Shown: piece after piece, positions 10,601-23,080 of the stretch
How the letters are laid out: each line of letters opens with the position of its first letter
How positions within the stretch are numbered: the first letter of the stretch is position 1
From: Casuarius casuarius
Lineage: Eukaryota; Chordata; Aves; Casuariiformes; Casuariidae
DNA length: 64,000 nucleotides
NCBI GenBank assembly: GCA_003342895.1
Contig: PTFA01000029.1
Span: 2,355,951-2,419,950, forward strand
Direction: 5' to 3'
Position numbers and translations under genes: made by a program
Notes under the pieces: model-generated
What the model was told of the DNA's origin: nothing
Database searches by the model: none
The model's input: the letters and a program-made list of their open reading frames with translations, nothing else

Positions 10601-11600
10601 TTGAGAGTTGTTGGATGACCAAACAGCTGATGCAGGGACAAGGAAGGAGGAGGCCTCATGGTTTAGGTAAAGCCCGTGCCGATCAGCTGCCACATGGTTG
10701 TAATGAGCTGTGTATTTTTCAAGTAGGGCATTTGGAAGGGCACTATCCTGATAAACCTTTCTCTACCTTCAAGTTGCTTAATCATGCAGGATTACTCAGA
10801 CTTCTGGTGCAGACCCCCCACCAATGCCCGAGCAACAGGAGGAAGCCAAACAGACCTGTTGGACTTTGACTTACCAGTCTTCAACTATTCAGCTGTAGAG
10901 GTTGCTATTTTGAAACTGGAGAGATAACAGACAAATTCTTTTGGCACCAACCCACGGAAGAGCTGTGTCCCCTGGAGAAGAACCAGCAGCTCTTGCAGAC
11001 CCAGATGTTGAAAGACCTGCTCCGGAAGTGGTAAAATGTTAGCTCAGACACTGAGAAGGTCTGAGCTAGAGGTATTAGGAAAATTGCTTTGGAGCCTTCA
11101 GATGACTGTTGAGAAACCCATCTTTTCCCCCATGAATGAGTGAGCGACTGCTGTCAGTGGTGATCTCCTGTAGCCATGTGATGGCATCCCTGTCACAGAC
11201 ATCCCACTGCAGAAAGGTGGACAAAGGCAAGTAACAGTTTGCTGTAGCTTCCCTCATGACAACAGAAGAGCTCCTCCCAACTCAGGCTGCAACTCTGTAG
11301 AAAACCTTTGGAACAGCAGAAGGTGTACAGAGAAGACTTCTGATCAGCTGAAAAGATACAGCTTGTAATCTGCTACCATTGTGGAAAACAAGGACTTTTT
11401 GCAAAGCAAAAGGATATGAGCATGTGTTTGTTTGTGAAAACAGATTATAATAAAAGAGAACTTGTTGTCAGGCTGCAGTCAGCCCCAGTAACTCTTGTAA
11501 TTCTAGGATATGTACCCAGGGATGTCACAGAATATTCTGACTGCAGCACTCTCATTTTAATAATAGCTAACAAATGGAATCACTGGGGTTGATGAAAGTG
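10600..11600 (+). pseudogene. Possible degenerate retroviral/retrotransposon gag-like relic
   Basis: At 11,371-11,409 the plus strand encodes a Cys-X2-Cys-Gly-Lys-X-Gly series followed by Phe-Ala-Lys. This matches the first half of the CCHC zinc knuckle of retroviral nucleocapsid proteins, but the expected His is Leu and the last Cys is Gln. The frame stays open from about 11,348 to 11,594 without a clear start. A second, weaker knuckle-like stretch (Leu-Cys-Ile-Phe ... Gly-His-Leu-Glu-Gly-His-Tyr) lies at about 10,711-10,755 in another open frame. Neither retains a full zinc site, and no LTR or pol flanks them. An ancient broken gag fragment is the best guess; chance resemblance remains quite possible. 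Confidence 0.25.
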
Positions 11601-14600
11601 GGCTGCCATGTTCAGTCTCAAATGCAGCAGACGAATTCTCAGGACATACTGAGAAACAGGACAGTGGAACTTCACCATTCACTAAGTAACTCTATGGTAA
11701 TTCCCAGGTTCTTCACTCTTTTCATTCTTCCTAGATTATATCCCAGGGAAGAGCCCGTATCTGATCCTGTGCCACTTTCCTGAGTTCAATCTCTAGACTG
11801 TTCTAGCCATTGAGAAGAGTGCTTCCAAGTCCTGAATTAGCTACATAACTTACATGTGCTGCTTAGCAATGAAATGCTCCCCTGTTGCAGACAGATGTGA
11901 ATTAAAATGCACAAAATCTAACATCATCACTGTACTGAACTGCAAGCTGCAAAAGGCTAAATTCTTCTTTGGCTTCAGTCTTCATCTGAAATGTGTTAGA
12001 CAAATCAGTTTACCTTTGTGCAATTGCTGCGGAATTAAACCAAAGTAATGTAGAGCAGAAGGAGGCCCCAGATTCTCCTGGTCTCTTAGACATAATACAG
12101 TCAGAAAACCCAAAAGCAGTATTCCTCCCGCCTCAAATTTCCCTGACAAATCAGGACACATTGTGATCTTAGATCCAAAGTGGAAAGCTGTGGTAATTTC
12201 ACTAACTTTCCTGGAGTTACTCCTAATCCATACTGTGGTAACAGATTGTCGACTCAGCTGAGATGAGGATGTCTTTTCTTTAGCTGGGCCTCCCGTTTCG
12301 GTGGTTGTGGAAAAGGTGGCAATCTATGTCTTACCCTGGCAAAAGAGGACTTATTTCTAGCAGTATTGCTACAAAAGTATAGCTTTGCATTTTCATGTAC
12401 TTCAAGAAGTTCTTTCTTTGTAAGAATGGCATATCTAAAGCTCAGACACCTTTGAGGAGCTACAAATTGCCAATTCTCACAAGTTTTATAAAAAATTTTG
12501 TGATATTTGAGGTTTTTTTCCTCAAAGTCCCATCTCCTGGAGTGATGTGATTATGTGAGAAACTCTCATTTTTCTTTCATTGAGAAAAAAGGCAATAATT
12601 TTCTTGCTCTCATGGTTGCAGAGAGAAAGCTTGAAAATATGACCTGATCACACTGCAAAGCTCAGAAATCAGAAGGCAAAGCAAAATGAGTTGGATGTAT
12701 ATTTGCTTCTAAACAGTATTATTGGAAGCCCATGTTATAATTTTTTTAAAGATCTGACTCATGATTTTTTAATGATTTGGTTTGGCAATACTATACAGAT
12801 GAACTACGCTCTTGGATAAAATTGTTTATCACACTAACAACTAAATTGAGCCAAGAGTAAGTTCACTAAAAAAAATTACACATACTGTCTATTCTTGGCT
12901 TTTTAAAAACGTCATCTGCTTTTTACAAAATCTAAGATTAATGGAAAAGAAGAGCTTTTATCCAGGCAGGCCCCAGTATATGACAAATGTAAAAACTGAA
13001 GGGTACAACAGGAACAGAAGCTAATAAAGCTTGAAATAGGTGAGATTTATTTCTTTAACATGTAACTTTTCTTATACCCACTGGATCACAGTCTGTTCTG
13101 GGTTACACCAGGGTAAATCCAGAGTAAACTCAGTAAAATAATCTAACTTTATTGGTCTCAATTAAAATATTTTGCAGTGAATTTATATCAGTTCGCCTAA
13201 GCATATTTGTCATTCCATTTCTAGTTCCAGCATTTATACCAAAATCTAGTAAGAACAATGTGACTGGGGAATTGAAGAAGTACTAAAATTAAGCTTGACT
13301 GTGCAACTTCAGTTTGACTGATATCCCTTTGGCCCTGCTTCTGAGTATTAATTTCGATAGCCTTTAATGATCACATTTAATAATCACATTTTTTTCCACA
13401 GGATTCTCTACCTTGCTGAGTAATGGATCCCTCTGAGATTTGGATGTGAAGTGTGCAGCAAAAGAGACTTCTGCCTCCCAGGTCTCTATTTCACATGCAG
13501 AAGCTGAAATGTGTGTTTATTAGGGACAAAGAATTGCAAAGACAAAGGCTGGATTTATGCTCAGGATGCTTGAATGGTGTTCTGGAGAACTGAATTTTCT
13601 CCTTGCTTGTGCCACAGCCTTCATACATGTCACCACACAAGTCACTGCAATGAAACATTGTACAGGCTGGTGCTAATTATTTGTTCCTCATTTTCTGCTA
13701 TGAAGTCCCAGGGTTTGACTTGCACAAGTGTTGTATACTCATAGCTGAAATGCTGCCGGTTGTACTTTAGAAGTACTCTGAAAATCCCATACTAAACAAA
13801 TTAATGGCATCTTAAATTAATGGCTTTTGCTTTTAAACTTTAAGAGGTATTTGGAGCTACTCAAACCAACTCCTATAGAAAGGAGATGAAAATGGGCTAT
13901 TTGCACCCTCAACTGCTAAGGAATCCAAAATCACAAAGAGACCTTACCATGTTCTGCTTCACACACCTTGAATGAGAAAGGGAAAGCAGGCTGCCTGCAA
14001 AGGAGAAATGATTCAGGAGTCAAATTTGCAATCTTCTGATCTATAATCAGATGTTATCCCTTGTGCTATTACCATGCTATTGGCAAGGCCTTTGCTTGGA
14101 CAGATGCACCCTATAATCAAAGTTGAAAGACTGATAATGAAACTTATTTCTAAAACCCACCTAACTTTTCCCCAAAATTACAGGGCAAAATGAAACCCTC
14201 ACCAGACTGCTATGAAGATGAATTGAATGTTTGTGAAGTCCTAAAGATCAGCAGTGATGAGCACTAGAGAAAATTTTAGCACTAGAGTATCATACGGCTT
14301 GAAGAAAGTAAGGGGAGTAGAGGTCTTACATGATAATTCTCAAACCTTCCTAATCCAAGAGCACCTATCCTTCAAAACTCTCTTTTAAAATCCTGGTCAC
14401 TTACTGAAGTCACCTGGCTCACCTGTCCTCAAAGGACAGAAAAAAAGGATGTACCAGGGAAGAACAAATAGACATCAGCCCTACCTGAGAGGAAACAGAT
14501 GGCCTTTAAAACAACTCTGAATAACGTAAGATATGTAGGGGACCATGTATCATACAAAATGACTGAGGGACTGTTATTTGATCTCTGTCCATCTCGTGCA

Positions 14601-17600
14601 CCAAAGAAATTCAGACCCTTCGGAAAGAATTGTATCCCATTAAGAACTGCCTCATAATGCAATCTTAATTCTGTCTTTTTTCTGAGTACTTAATCACCTG
14701 AATTTCAACCTCCTTGTCATTTCACAGCTTCAAGCACTGCAAAACAGGGAGGTTCAGCAGACTGAGGGCCCTTCCGTGCACATCACACACCTTGATGGGC
14801 ATTCCCCTAAAATGGACCTTTGTGGCCTTGCCTCTCTCTGGTCTCTCAGTCTCTTCTGCATCCATAGTTCCTCTCATCCTGTTCACTTTTCCCATTGTTT
14901 TCACTTCAGTCTCCACTGGTTGAGGCTTTCATCCTCATCCCAGTCTCTCTGATGGCCTAGTCCTAACCTCCATCTCTGCATTTTCTGTCTGAGTACTGTT
15001 CTCTTTCTGCACTATCAATGCCTTTGCACCAAGGACCAACCTTTTAATCAAGTTAATTCCTGTTTCTCACCCCTGTTGCTTGTACAGTCTCCCTTTCCCT
15101 CTCTCTCTCTCTCACCTCAAGGCTGCACATCAGGGTCCCATTGTGCCCAAACAAACCCAAAATGCAGGTTAGGGAAGACCACAGCACTGTAGGACTGCCC
15201 TGAACTCTTTCTTAGTGCTTGAACACTGAAAGTGCCACATAACACAAAATACTGAAATACCACAAAAACATGTGTAGAAGCAAGGCTTGATATGTTTGTC
15301 ATTCACGTTCAGAATTTCTATAGTCCATCGTGTAGTACACTTCACAGAATTTGTACAACTTTAAATAGCTATAGGAGGGCACAGGAAACCTGAAAGCCAT
15401 CAAGAACTGCAGGGTCCAAGAATCAAGAACTTTAACGTGTGTTCTCTTCTCCTTAAGAGACCCAGGGAAGGGACTCATCAGGCTTGACACCCTCTCTCCT
15501 GCAAGGCAGTAGCTAGGCTTGATTTTACAACCTAAATGAAATTGGGAAGAGTAGTCTGATGGGGATATTTATCGAAAGTGAAGATTTACAATGGAATGAT
15601 TTGGAAAAGCCCATGGGCTCACTCCTTCCTGCACACTTAAAGAGTTAAGCAAAAATCACTGCTCTTCTTACAATGTAGTCAAAGGCCTTTCCTCTCGGAG
15701 GAAGATTACAGAGAACAGGTTTGGACATCTAAAATTCACCTAATTTCTGAATTAAGAGAGAAAAAAAAGATGCTTTTACTATGAAGCATTAAGAAAAGAC
15801 AAACTTGCAAGTGGAAGGGTCAGAGTAAATACAGCATATCCTGAAACCTTCAAAGTGATAGCAATAACACACAATATTCAAGTGTCACAATTTTTATGTC
15901 CTTGGTGTATTCCAGTAGTAACTGGAATAAGGCTGATTTTTGTTTCTTATATGTCCCTTTTTCCACAGTTCAGAGAAATCCTGATCTCTGGAATAACGTT
16001 CGGGGAAGACAAAGACAGAACAAGACTAAGCATGACTAAATTATTGGGGGTGGCGTGGAATGCTGGGACTCAGAGATGGGTGTTGTAATCTCTGGAGCAG
16101 AGTTATTCTCACACTCCCTTCTCCATCCTTTTCCCTTCTCTCAAGAATCTCTAATTATTTCATGCAGCAGAGAGGAGCTTCAAAAGGTTTGCAGGGTCTT
16201 CTTTTCCAGCATGGTTCCAGCTATGCCTGGATGCTCTGCTGACAGATGGGAGGTGAAGGGATCTCTTCATCAAGTGCGCTAACCCCTGCCTCTTGTGTGA
16301 TCTCCAGCAGCTGACACAGAAACAACAAAACAAAAAGAAAAACACAAGGCAGGGTTGCAGGCATCTAACTTTAGTCTGAATTTTGAAAGGAGAAAGGCAC
16401 TGCCTGGTGACATGTAATAAGATGTTTAAGCTATGGGAAGGGTTATTTTGAAAGCTTCACTCAGATGGCCTCTTGCAAACGTAACTGAGGCAGCGTAAAG
16501 AGTTAGCATCCTATCCTTTGGTTACAACTCCTGGGCTGAAAACTTTTGCTTTCCCTTAGCAGAGCAGGCAGAGTTGCTCATGTCATAACTCAGCTGCTTC
16601 AGTGCAAAAACGAAGATGTCTGACTTTGCATGGGAGCGGATGAGGAGTGCTCAGGGGAACTGTTCTGCTCTATTAATGATAATCTCAGGCAGAGACATCA
16701 CAAGCTCACAAGCAACTGAACGGATGCTCATGTCTTAAATTCTGCAGCCTCTCATAAAGTTATAGTGTATATCCAAGGATGCCTCCTCTTTTCAGTGCCT
16801 CCTTTGGACTATTTCAGGTAACTGGCATTTCAGCATACCAGCTTTTATGAGTCCCCTTCTGATGTTCCTTACTATCTCCATGCATCACGCAGGGGATCGC
16901 GGGATCATACACAGATCTGCAGATTTTGCTATGGCTGGTATATGTTCTTGTTACTCCATTTGTAAGACAATCTTCCCTTTGCAGGGAATAAATGCACTAA
17001 CAATTCAGAAGCACTGGTAAACAATGGTAAGGAGGACCAAAAAAGTGTAAAAATAACAGTTTTACAATAACTGGTGTGAATTTTTTCCCATTTCAATGTT
17101 ATCACAAAAGTCAGTCAAGTTTCACCAAGGGCCAACTCTAAAGAGAATACCCTTTAGCCAAAATAGCTGTCACTGTTATGTGATGGTCCAAAGAATAATT
17201 TTAAATTTACCTTCACCAAACAAAATCCAGTAGCAGCAGAAAAGCATGGAGATGCCAGCTAGTGCCTGCCCAGTCTTTCACAGACCACAGACCTGCACGA
17301 AGCCAGCAGACTGCCTTTTGAACCTTGAATGTTTTTACTACCAACCAACTTTTCTTTTTTGTCCTGTCTCCTGCCTCCCTCCCTCATAATCACTATGGTG
17401 ACTACTGTATCACAGCCTGTCTCCCAGCCTTTGAAACTGTCTCTCTCTCCCATTCATCCCTTCTCCCTTAGCATCCCTTTCCCCATCAGCCTGATCCAGC
17501 CCTTTAAATGATAGGATGAGCTTAGCTCTGGACTGTGGCTGAAGTCATGCCAGCTGTCCAGCCTGCCTGTCCCTGCTGCGTGCCTGTCTCGTTGCTCATC

Positions 17601-20600
17601 AATCATCTCCCAAACTACCTCAGTTTGCCAAGCAGCATTTTAAGGCAAACTGAAATCAGCAACAGTTCACCTTGAAACACACGCTTCCAACTGTGGCAGC
17701 CAACGAGCCAACTGACAAGCAGCTGTACAACAAAAGGAAGCGAGCAAATGTCCTAAGGTAAACTTTCCCTCCTCTTAAAACAGAGTCCTCAATAAATAGA
17801 GGTAATGAATGCTCATTCATCTTCCATGTATTGATTTAATCATATGTCAGCCCTACCTTTTCACATATTCTGGAAGAGATGCTGTTTTCCTCTGTGTGTC
17901 ACCTAGCATCACCTAGCGCAGCACCTGATAGGAGCATAGTTCGGGAATGATAACAAACTGTGCTCTTTCTGATGCTGGACACAGCCCCAGAGGCACAAAG
18001 GTGCTAGCTCAACTTCAGCTTGCTGAGCGAAGTCTGAGGCTTCAGATAGAGCATCTCAGGCCTGCTTATTCTCTTTAACATATTGAAAGAGAGAGAAAAT
18101 ATTAAAAGCATATGAAATGTAAAGGATCAAGTAAGGTTTTTATTCTTAACATTCCTTATTCCCTTTCCCATTAGCTTTTATCCCAATTTTCTATAGAAAT
18201 AAGGCTCATGAGATCAGCTAGGCAATGTGGAGCTCTCCCCACCACTTTCTTTCCTCCATCGGCCAATCTCAACAGAATCTGACAGAAAAAGTAGAGAGCT
18301 TCAGAGATAATTAAATTCTTACAGGATTTATAAAAAGCAGTGGCCAGGAAGCAGAGAGGGTGGTTTGAACATTCCCGAGTTGACCTCAGATGGTTTTGGC
18401 TCCTGTCAGCCAATTTCTAGAAATCTCACTTTGCTTTAAAATACTCTGTGGGAGGAAGGTTTTAAGGGAAAAGAACGGAGAAGCGTATTGCTTTGGTGAG
18501 TACATGAGGTGCTCATGAGACAGGCTTCCAGGCCCCACTCAGGTGGCATGTTGAAGGAAGGCGGTGAAGGGAAGAGGGCAGGCTAACGCCATGCCAAGAA
18601 GGCACGAAAAAAACAGGAAGCCTTCTTCTGTAGCTGTGTAACTGCAGGCATATCAGTGCAGCCAACAAGCTCCTCATGAACGGCATGGCTTATGGTCCAG
18701 ACAAGGACTAACCAAATGCTATTCTGAAGGTCTGAAGTCTGACTTATGCGAGCCATAAAAGGATATTGGACATTAGGGATATGTCATCCAGGAAATGTCT
18801 AAATATAGCTTTACATGAAATGAACACAGGGTGCTGACAATGACTGCCACTAACGTGCAACCTTAGTATGTGAATGAAAAATTAATCAATTAAAAATGCA
18901 TGATAGGAGATAGCAGCCAATGGGGAAGTGCATTGCACAGTATAGAAAGGACTGATTAAATAGCAATGAAGACTAGCTGCAGCTCGATTCTTCAGCCTTT
19001 CATTACTGTGCTGCCTGGTTCCTGCTACCAGCGTTATTCCTACTGTCCCACCCCGTATGAAGAACTATGAGCCCTGTTCTGTCTAGAGCTGTACAGAAGA
19101 GCTGTAGTCCTCACAGTGCGACAGCAGCCAACAAGAAAAAGAGATTCCCCAGCTGGAAATTATAGCCAGCTGGTAAATGGTCAACAAGGGGAGAACATCA
19201 TTAAGAGGTCAAGTCCCTCGAGCACAGCTACTTCTAGAGGGTCTGTTGTGGCTAATGGAGATGGAAGAGACCTTGAGAGCACACCAGTTCAGGGGGAGAG
19301 GGATGAGAAATCTCACCGTTTCTTATGGTGCTCCACACACGCTGGGAGTTGTTACTGGTTGACCACAGCTCACCCATCATTTACTGTTACAGCAGCCGCT
19401 CACAAGGCCCTGCAAAGAGAAGGATGGTCATATTAGGGGAAGGATGGGTTGAAAAGGAGAAAGAAACTACAAGACAATCTCAAGAGAAGCCTGGAGCAGC
19501 AGAAAGAACGCAAAGGCTGTAAAGTGCAGGGAAGACGGAAAGGAGGAGGAAAGTCAGCCCATTAAAGGCAGCAAAAAAGGATTGGAGAGGACAGAGAGGT
19601 AGAATGGTAGGACAGTACGGAAGTCACAGAGAACAATGTCATTTATGCTTTATGCAGACATAACAGTAGATCTGAGTATAATTCAGTTAAAAGTCAATAT
19701 TGCCCTTTATGTGATAGGAACATAGATCTGTAGAGAAACAGGCTTTGTTATTTTTCGTGCTTGCGGAAGAACTTAATATCAGGAAAATCCACTCTTTGGC
19801 TGGCTGTTATAAGGTATTGAAGGTGACAACAACAGTCCTTTTTGGCAAAAAGAGAAAAGGTTATTTGAAATGGGCCAGAACAGATGCTGTTTTCTTTAGT
19901 TTCTCTAAAGGAAAAAGACAAGAGCACACAAATGGAGAGAGAGGGAAGCTGCAGAGACAGAAAACACAGTGTCTGTTTTGGTGCTGACTCTTCCTCTCCA
20001 TCTCATTGCAGGAGGAAGGGCACAGCGCAGTCTTATCTTTTCCTTTGAGGTGAGTTGTACCCACGTCAAACTGTTCAGGGCACTGCTCAGCCTTTCCGAG
20101 CACCTTCACAGTCGTGTAACGAAAATGCGGTCTTGTCTGGCTCATCCAGACTCTGATACAGGGGCACTAGGAGAGACAGGAGGGAAGAGGAAACAAGGAG
20201 GGAGAAGAAAGAAAACAAGGAGTGAAAGGAAAGAGATACTTGAAGGAGAAATGAAAGTACAAAAGCACTTTTCAGTCAAGGTCTTTTCAGCAATTAGCCC
20301 AACCTCGTGGAAACAAAGATTTCAGCCAGATCCTTTCCTTCAGTATTCCTAACTAAATCATTTTTTCAGAATCAGATGGAAGAAAGCTGTCTTAACTCAG
20401 TCATTCCTGGCATTCAAAATGAGGTTCAGCAGGACTGTCCTGATGGTAACAACTTCCTCATCAGTCTGTCTTTCTCACCTAGTGCCCACTGGAGACCCCA
20501 AATGGGCAGAAAACCCATTTTCTGATCATTTTGTCTTCTAATTACCAGTTACCTAGAAATGTACTTATTTTTATTTGCCATATGTGACATAATATCCTGA

Positions 20601-20829
20601 GTTTATCCATTTAACATAATACTGGGCTTGTAACAGTAGGTCTTTTGCTCCAATCAATTCCATTTATTTTTAATTTTTTATTACTTTTGTTTTTAAAAAA
20701 TATTCTGTGAGAGACTGAGTTCAACCTTGTATCACCCCAAACACCTCAAAGGCATTGACTTCCACGTTTCCAGCCTGCTTTATTAAACTCAGATCAAAAA
20801 TATTTTAATGTTCTAATCTGATGTAGTAG
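11601..20829. other. Long non-coding stretch
   Basis: No exon is supported. Plus-strand pyrimidine-rich low complexity occurs at about 14,880-15,115, ending in a CT repeat at 15,099-15,113, and again at about 17,340-17,510. A very weak MIR-like stretch lies near 13,590-13,720 (fragment 'ACACAAGTCACT'), too degraded to list separately. A homeodomain-motif block at 18,830-18,980 is listed on its own. Confidence 0.5.
18830..18980. promoter_or_regulatory. Candidate enhancer with paired-homeodomain dimer site
   Basis: TAATCAATTA at 18,883-18,892 is an exact TAAT-N2-ATTA (P2) site as bound by dimers of paired-class homeodomains. Within 80 bp lie a GATAGG, a CCAAT box and CTGATTAAAT. The combination resembles developmental enhancers, but motif clusters alone give weak evidence. 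Confidence 0.3.
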
Positions 20830-21620
20830 ACTAAAAGCTGCCACCACCCCGGAGCTCCTGCGTGTCCTCATCCCGTCCCTGCTGCAGGGCTCCTGGGGAG
20901 GGTGGGCACAGAGCTGACAGGGAGCTGATTCAGCCGTCACGGTTTAATCTGCTGCAGCTCAAGTACTCGGAGAGCGGTCACATCTAGCAGGGCCAGTTCT
21001 CCTTGCACAGGGCCACAGCCGACCCCCTGGAAAGGGGGCAGGAAGACCCTTCCCTCTGCCTGGGGAGATTGCAGCATGGCAGCAATCCTTGAGGCTGGTG
21101 CCTCAAGCTTTCCCACTTCCAAATTCAGAAGAGGGCACTTTTCTATTTTCAGCTCTGTACAGTAGTAGCAGCCCTGCTGCAGCTCCCCTCTGTGGCCGGC
21201 ACCACAGTGGTCTGGACGCTTGTGCAGGAGAGAAATCAGCCCATCTCTCCCGGCCCCCTGGAAAGGGTCTGAGCCATGGGGCCACTCACAAGCCTGGCCC
21301 AGCTGCACCAGAAAAGACCCTTGGCCAGCACAGGGAGGGACTGGAGGGAGATCGTAAAGTGAGGTTGTCCCCTGGGAACACTCAAGGATTCTGTCAAGTT
21401 AACGTCTCCTCACCTTAATTTGGAAGAAAGCACAGCTGCCGACGTGTTGTACGCAGGTTGGACCTTGTTGACGTTTCCAGGACGCGCGTCGGACTGGCAT
21501 CTCGGAGGGGAGACACATGGGCATGGTCTTAGCGTCACGTTGGCCTGGAGTACCTCCACACGCACAGAAACTTCAGGCATCCAGGGAATTTTCATATTGA
21601 AAACCCAGGTCCCTCTTTTG
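20830..21620. other. GC-rich block without recognisable gene
   Basis: GC content rises here, with open frames on both strands (minus 20,937-21,308, 123 codons; plus 21,089-21,418, 109 codons). Neither contains a motif I know. The short sequence CCCCCTGGAAAGGG occurs twice, near 21,023 and 21,254. CpG is present but sparse except at about 21,440-21,540. It may be an untranslated exon, or simply GC-rich DNA. Confidence 0.3.
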
Positions 21621-22915
21621 GTTAGGTTTTAGCTAAGCAAGGATTTTCAAGATCATAGTTATCTGCTTCCCCGTGCGTGGGTCTGCCCCTCACTGTTGGC
21701 GTGCTCTATGTAAGGTGCACAGCAGCACTTGAGCAACTTCCTGATGCCTATGCTTGCTATGTATTTTTGTCTCGTTTTGTTCATTCTGTTGTTATGTGAC
21801 AGGCTGAGGATCTTGAAAGATCCCAAGTGCTAAGTCTTCTCTCCCTGTGTGCCCAGTCCCACACGAGTCATGACATCAGAAATAGTTATGGTAGAAGTAT
21901 AAATGTGAGGGAAAATAAGTTAAAATGTTGATCCTGAAGTTCTGAGTGAAGTAAAGAGTTTCCTGAGAAAGCCTCCTTTGTTGTGTTTTATTAAATAAAA
22001 AGGACTTTGAGACACCAGGGAGTGTGCCTGGGCAAACAGTTCTCTTGCTGCTCTTCCCTTTGCTTCCCCTTTGAGGAAAGGAGGATAGAAACATCTTTGC
22101 AGCCTAGCACAAGGGTCTATCCATACCTTGGCCCAGGATTCAGGACCACAGACTGACTACACAGACCTAGGAGCTGAAAACTGAGGATGCCACCAGATCT
22201 GGCAGGGGAAAAGGGATGGGAGCAAACAAACCCAGACAGGGTTTCCTGTTGACTCAGTGACCCACCTGCATAAAGTCACCTGAAAGAATGGCATCATAGA
22301 CATTGTTTTCTAGGAGGTTTTATACATCTGAGTTTCATGCCAATGAAACTGAAAAAGAACTGAAGAGATATTTTCACCCATAAATTTTCATATACTGAAT
22401 TGGTTTTGGTCTTTGCTTTTGCTTTGGGGCATCCATTTTTCTGAACAATCTATTGCTTGAAGAAAAAATCTCAGGAGCTGAAGGGCTGGTAGAGCTGAGG
22501 AATACAGGTAGTAAAAAGAGCACATGGACCCAAGAATGAAACCAGTGATCCTGGACGAAAATTAATCATCACTGAAGCAGAAGCTCATCTTAGTAGAGTT
22601 ACTAGATTTTTGAATGCAGGTTTTTTTTGTTTTTTTTCTTTCTTTGTTCGCTTTTTAGGTAAAGTGTCCAATACTTAAGCCAGCGTTTTCCAGAATGGAA
22701 AGTTTACTGGTCTCTCTAGGCTCTCCCCAAGCCCACACAGATGATAGCTGTGATACTAGGGGTTTATCTGTATACACTCACAGGACACCAATCTATCTTA
22801 GTCCTCAGGGAGAGTTCTTGCCCTTCCATGGAAATACCCATTTTTAGTCTTTTTGTTTCCAGCCCCTCAGGCAGACCTTAGTCCCATTCCCAGCAGTAGG
22901 AGGATCTCTTTGAGG
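21621..22915. other. Non-coding stretch
   Basis: No supported gene. A T-rich tract lies at about 22,620-22,645. Confidence 0.5.
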
Positions 22916-22917
22916 AG

Positions 22918-23080
22918 CATGATCACAGAAAAAAGGGCTTGAAGGCTGCTTGAGAGGTCATCTAATCCATCTCGTCTTCTAGTCCATTCAGAAGGATCGG
23001 CTCTACCTTGCAGATGTAAAAACCTTCTCTCAGGACTCTCCCTGACTGCAAGACATTTAGCTGCTAAGTCAGTGTGAAAG
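22918..23080 (-). mobile_element. Diverged CR1-like 3' end (antisense)
   Basis: The plus strand reads like the reverse complement of a CR1 3' terminus: a 'gatcacagaa' start, then 'gaggtcatctaatcc' and 'ctagtcc ... aaggatc ... ctctacc', matching the well-known order in avian and reptile copies. Divergence is high and the right end is unclear, so this is a moderate call. Confidence 0.45.

Noticed and set aside
10427..10693. Minus-strand hydrophobic 88-codon frame resembling a membrane protein
   Set aside because: It matches no family I recognise and lies opposite the possible gag-like relic, so it is probably an antisense shadow.
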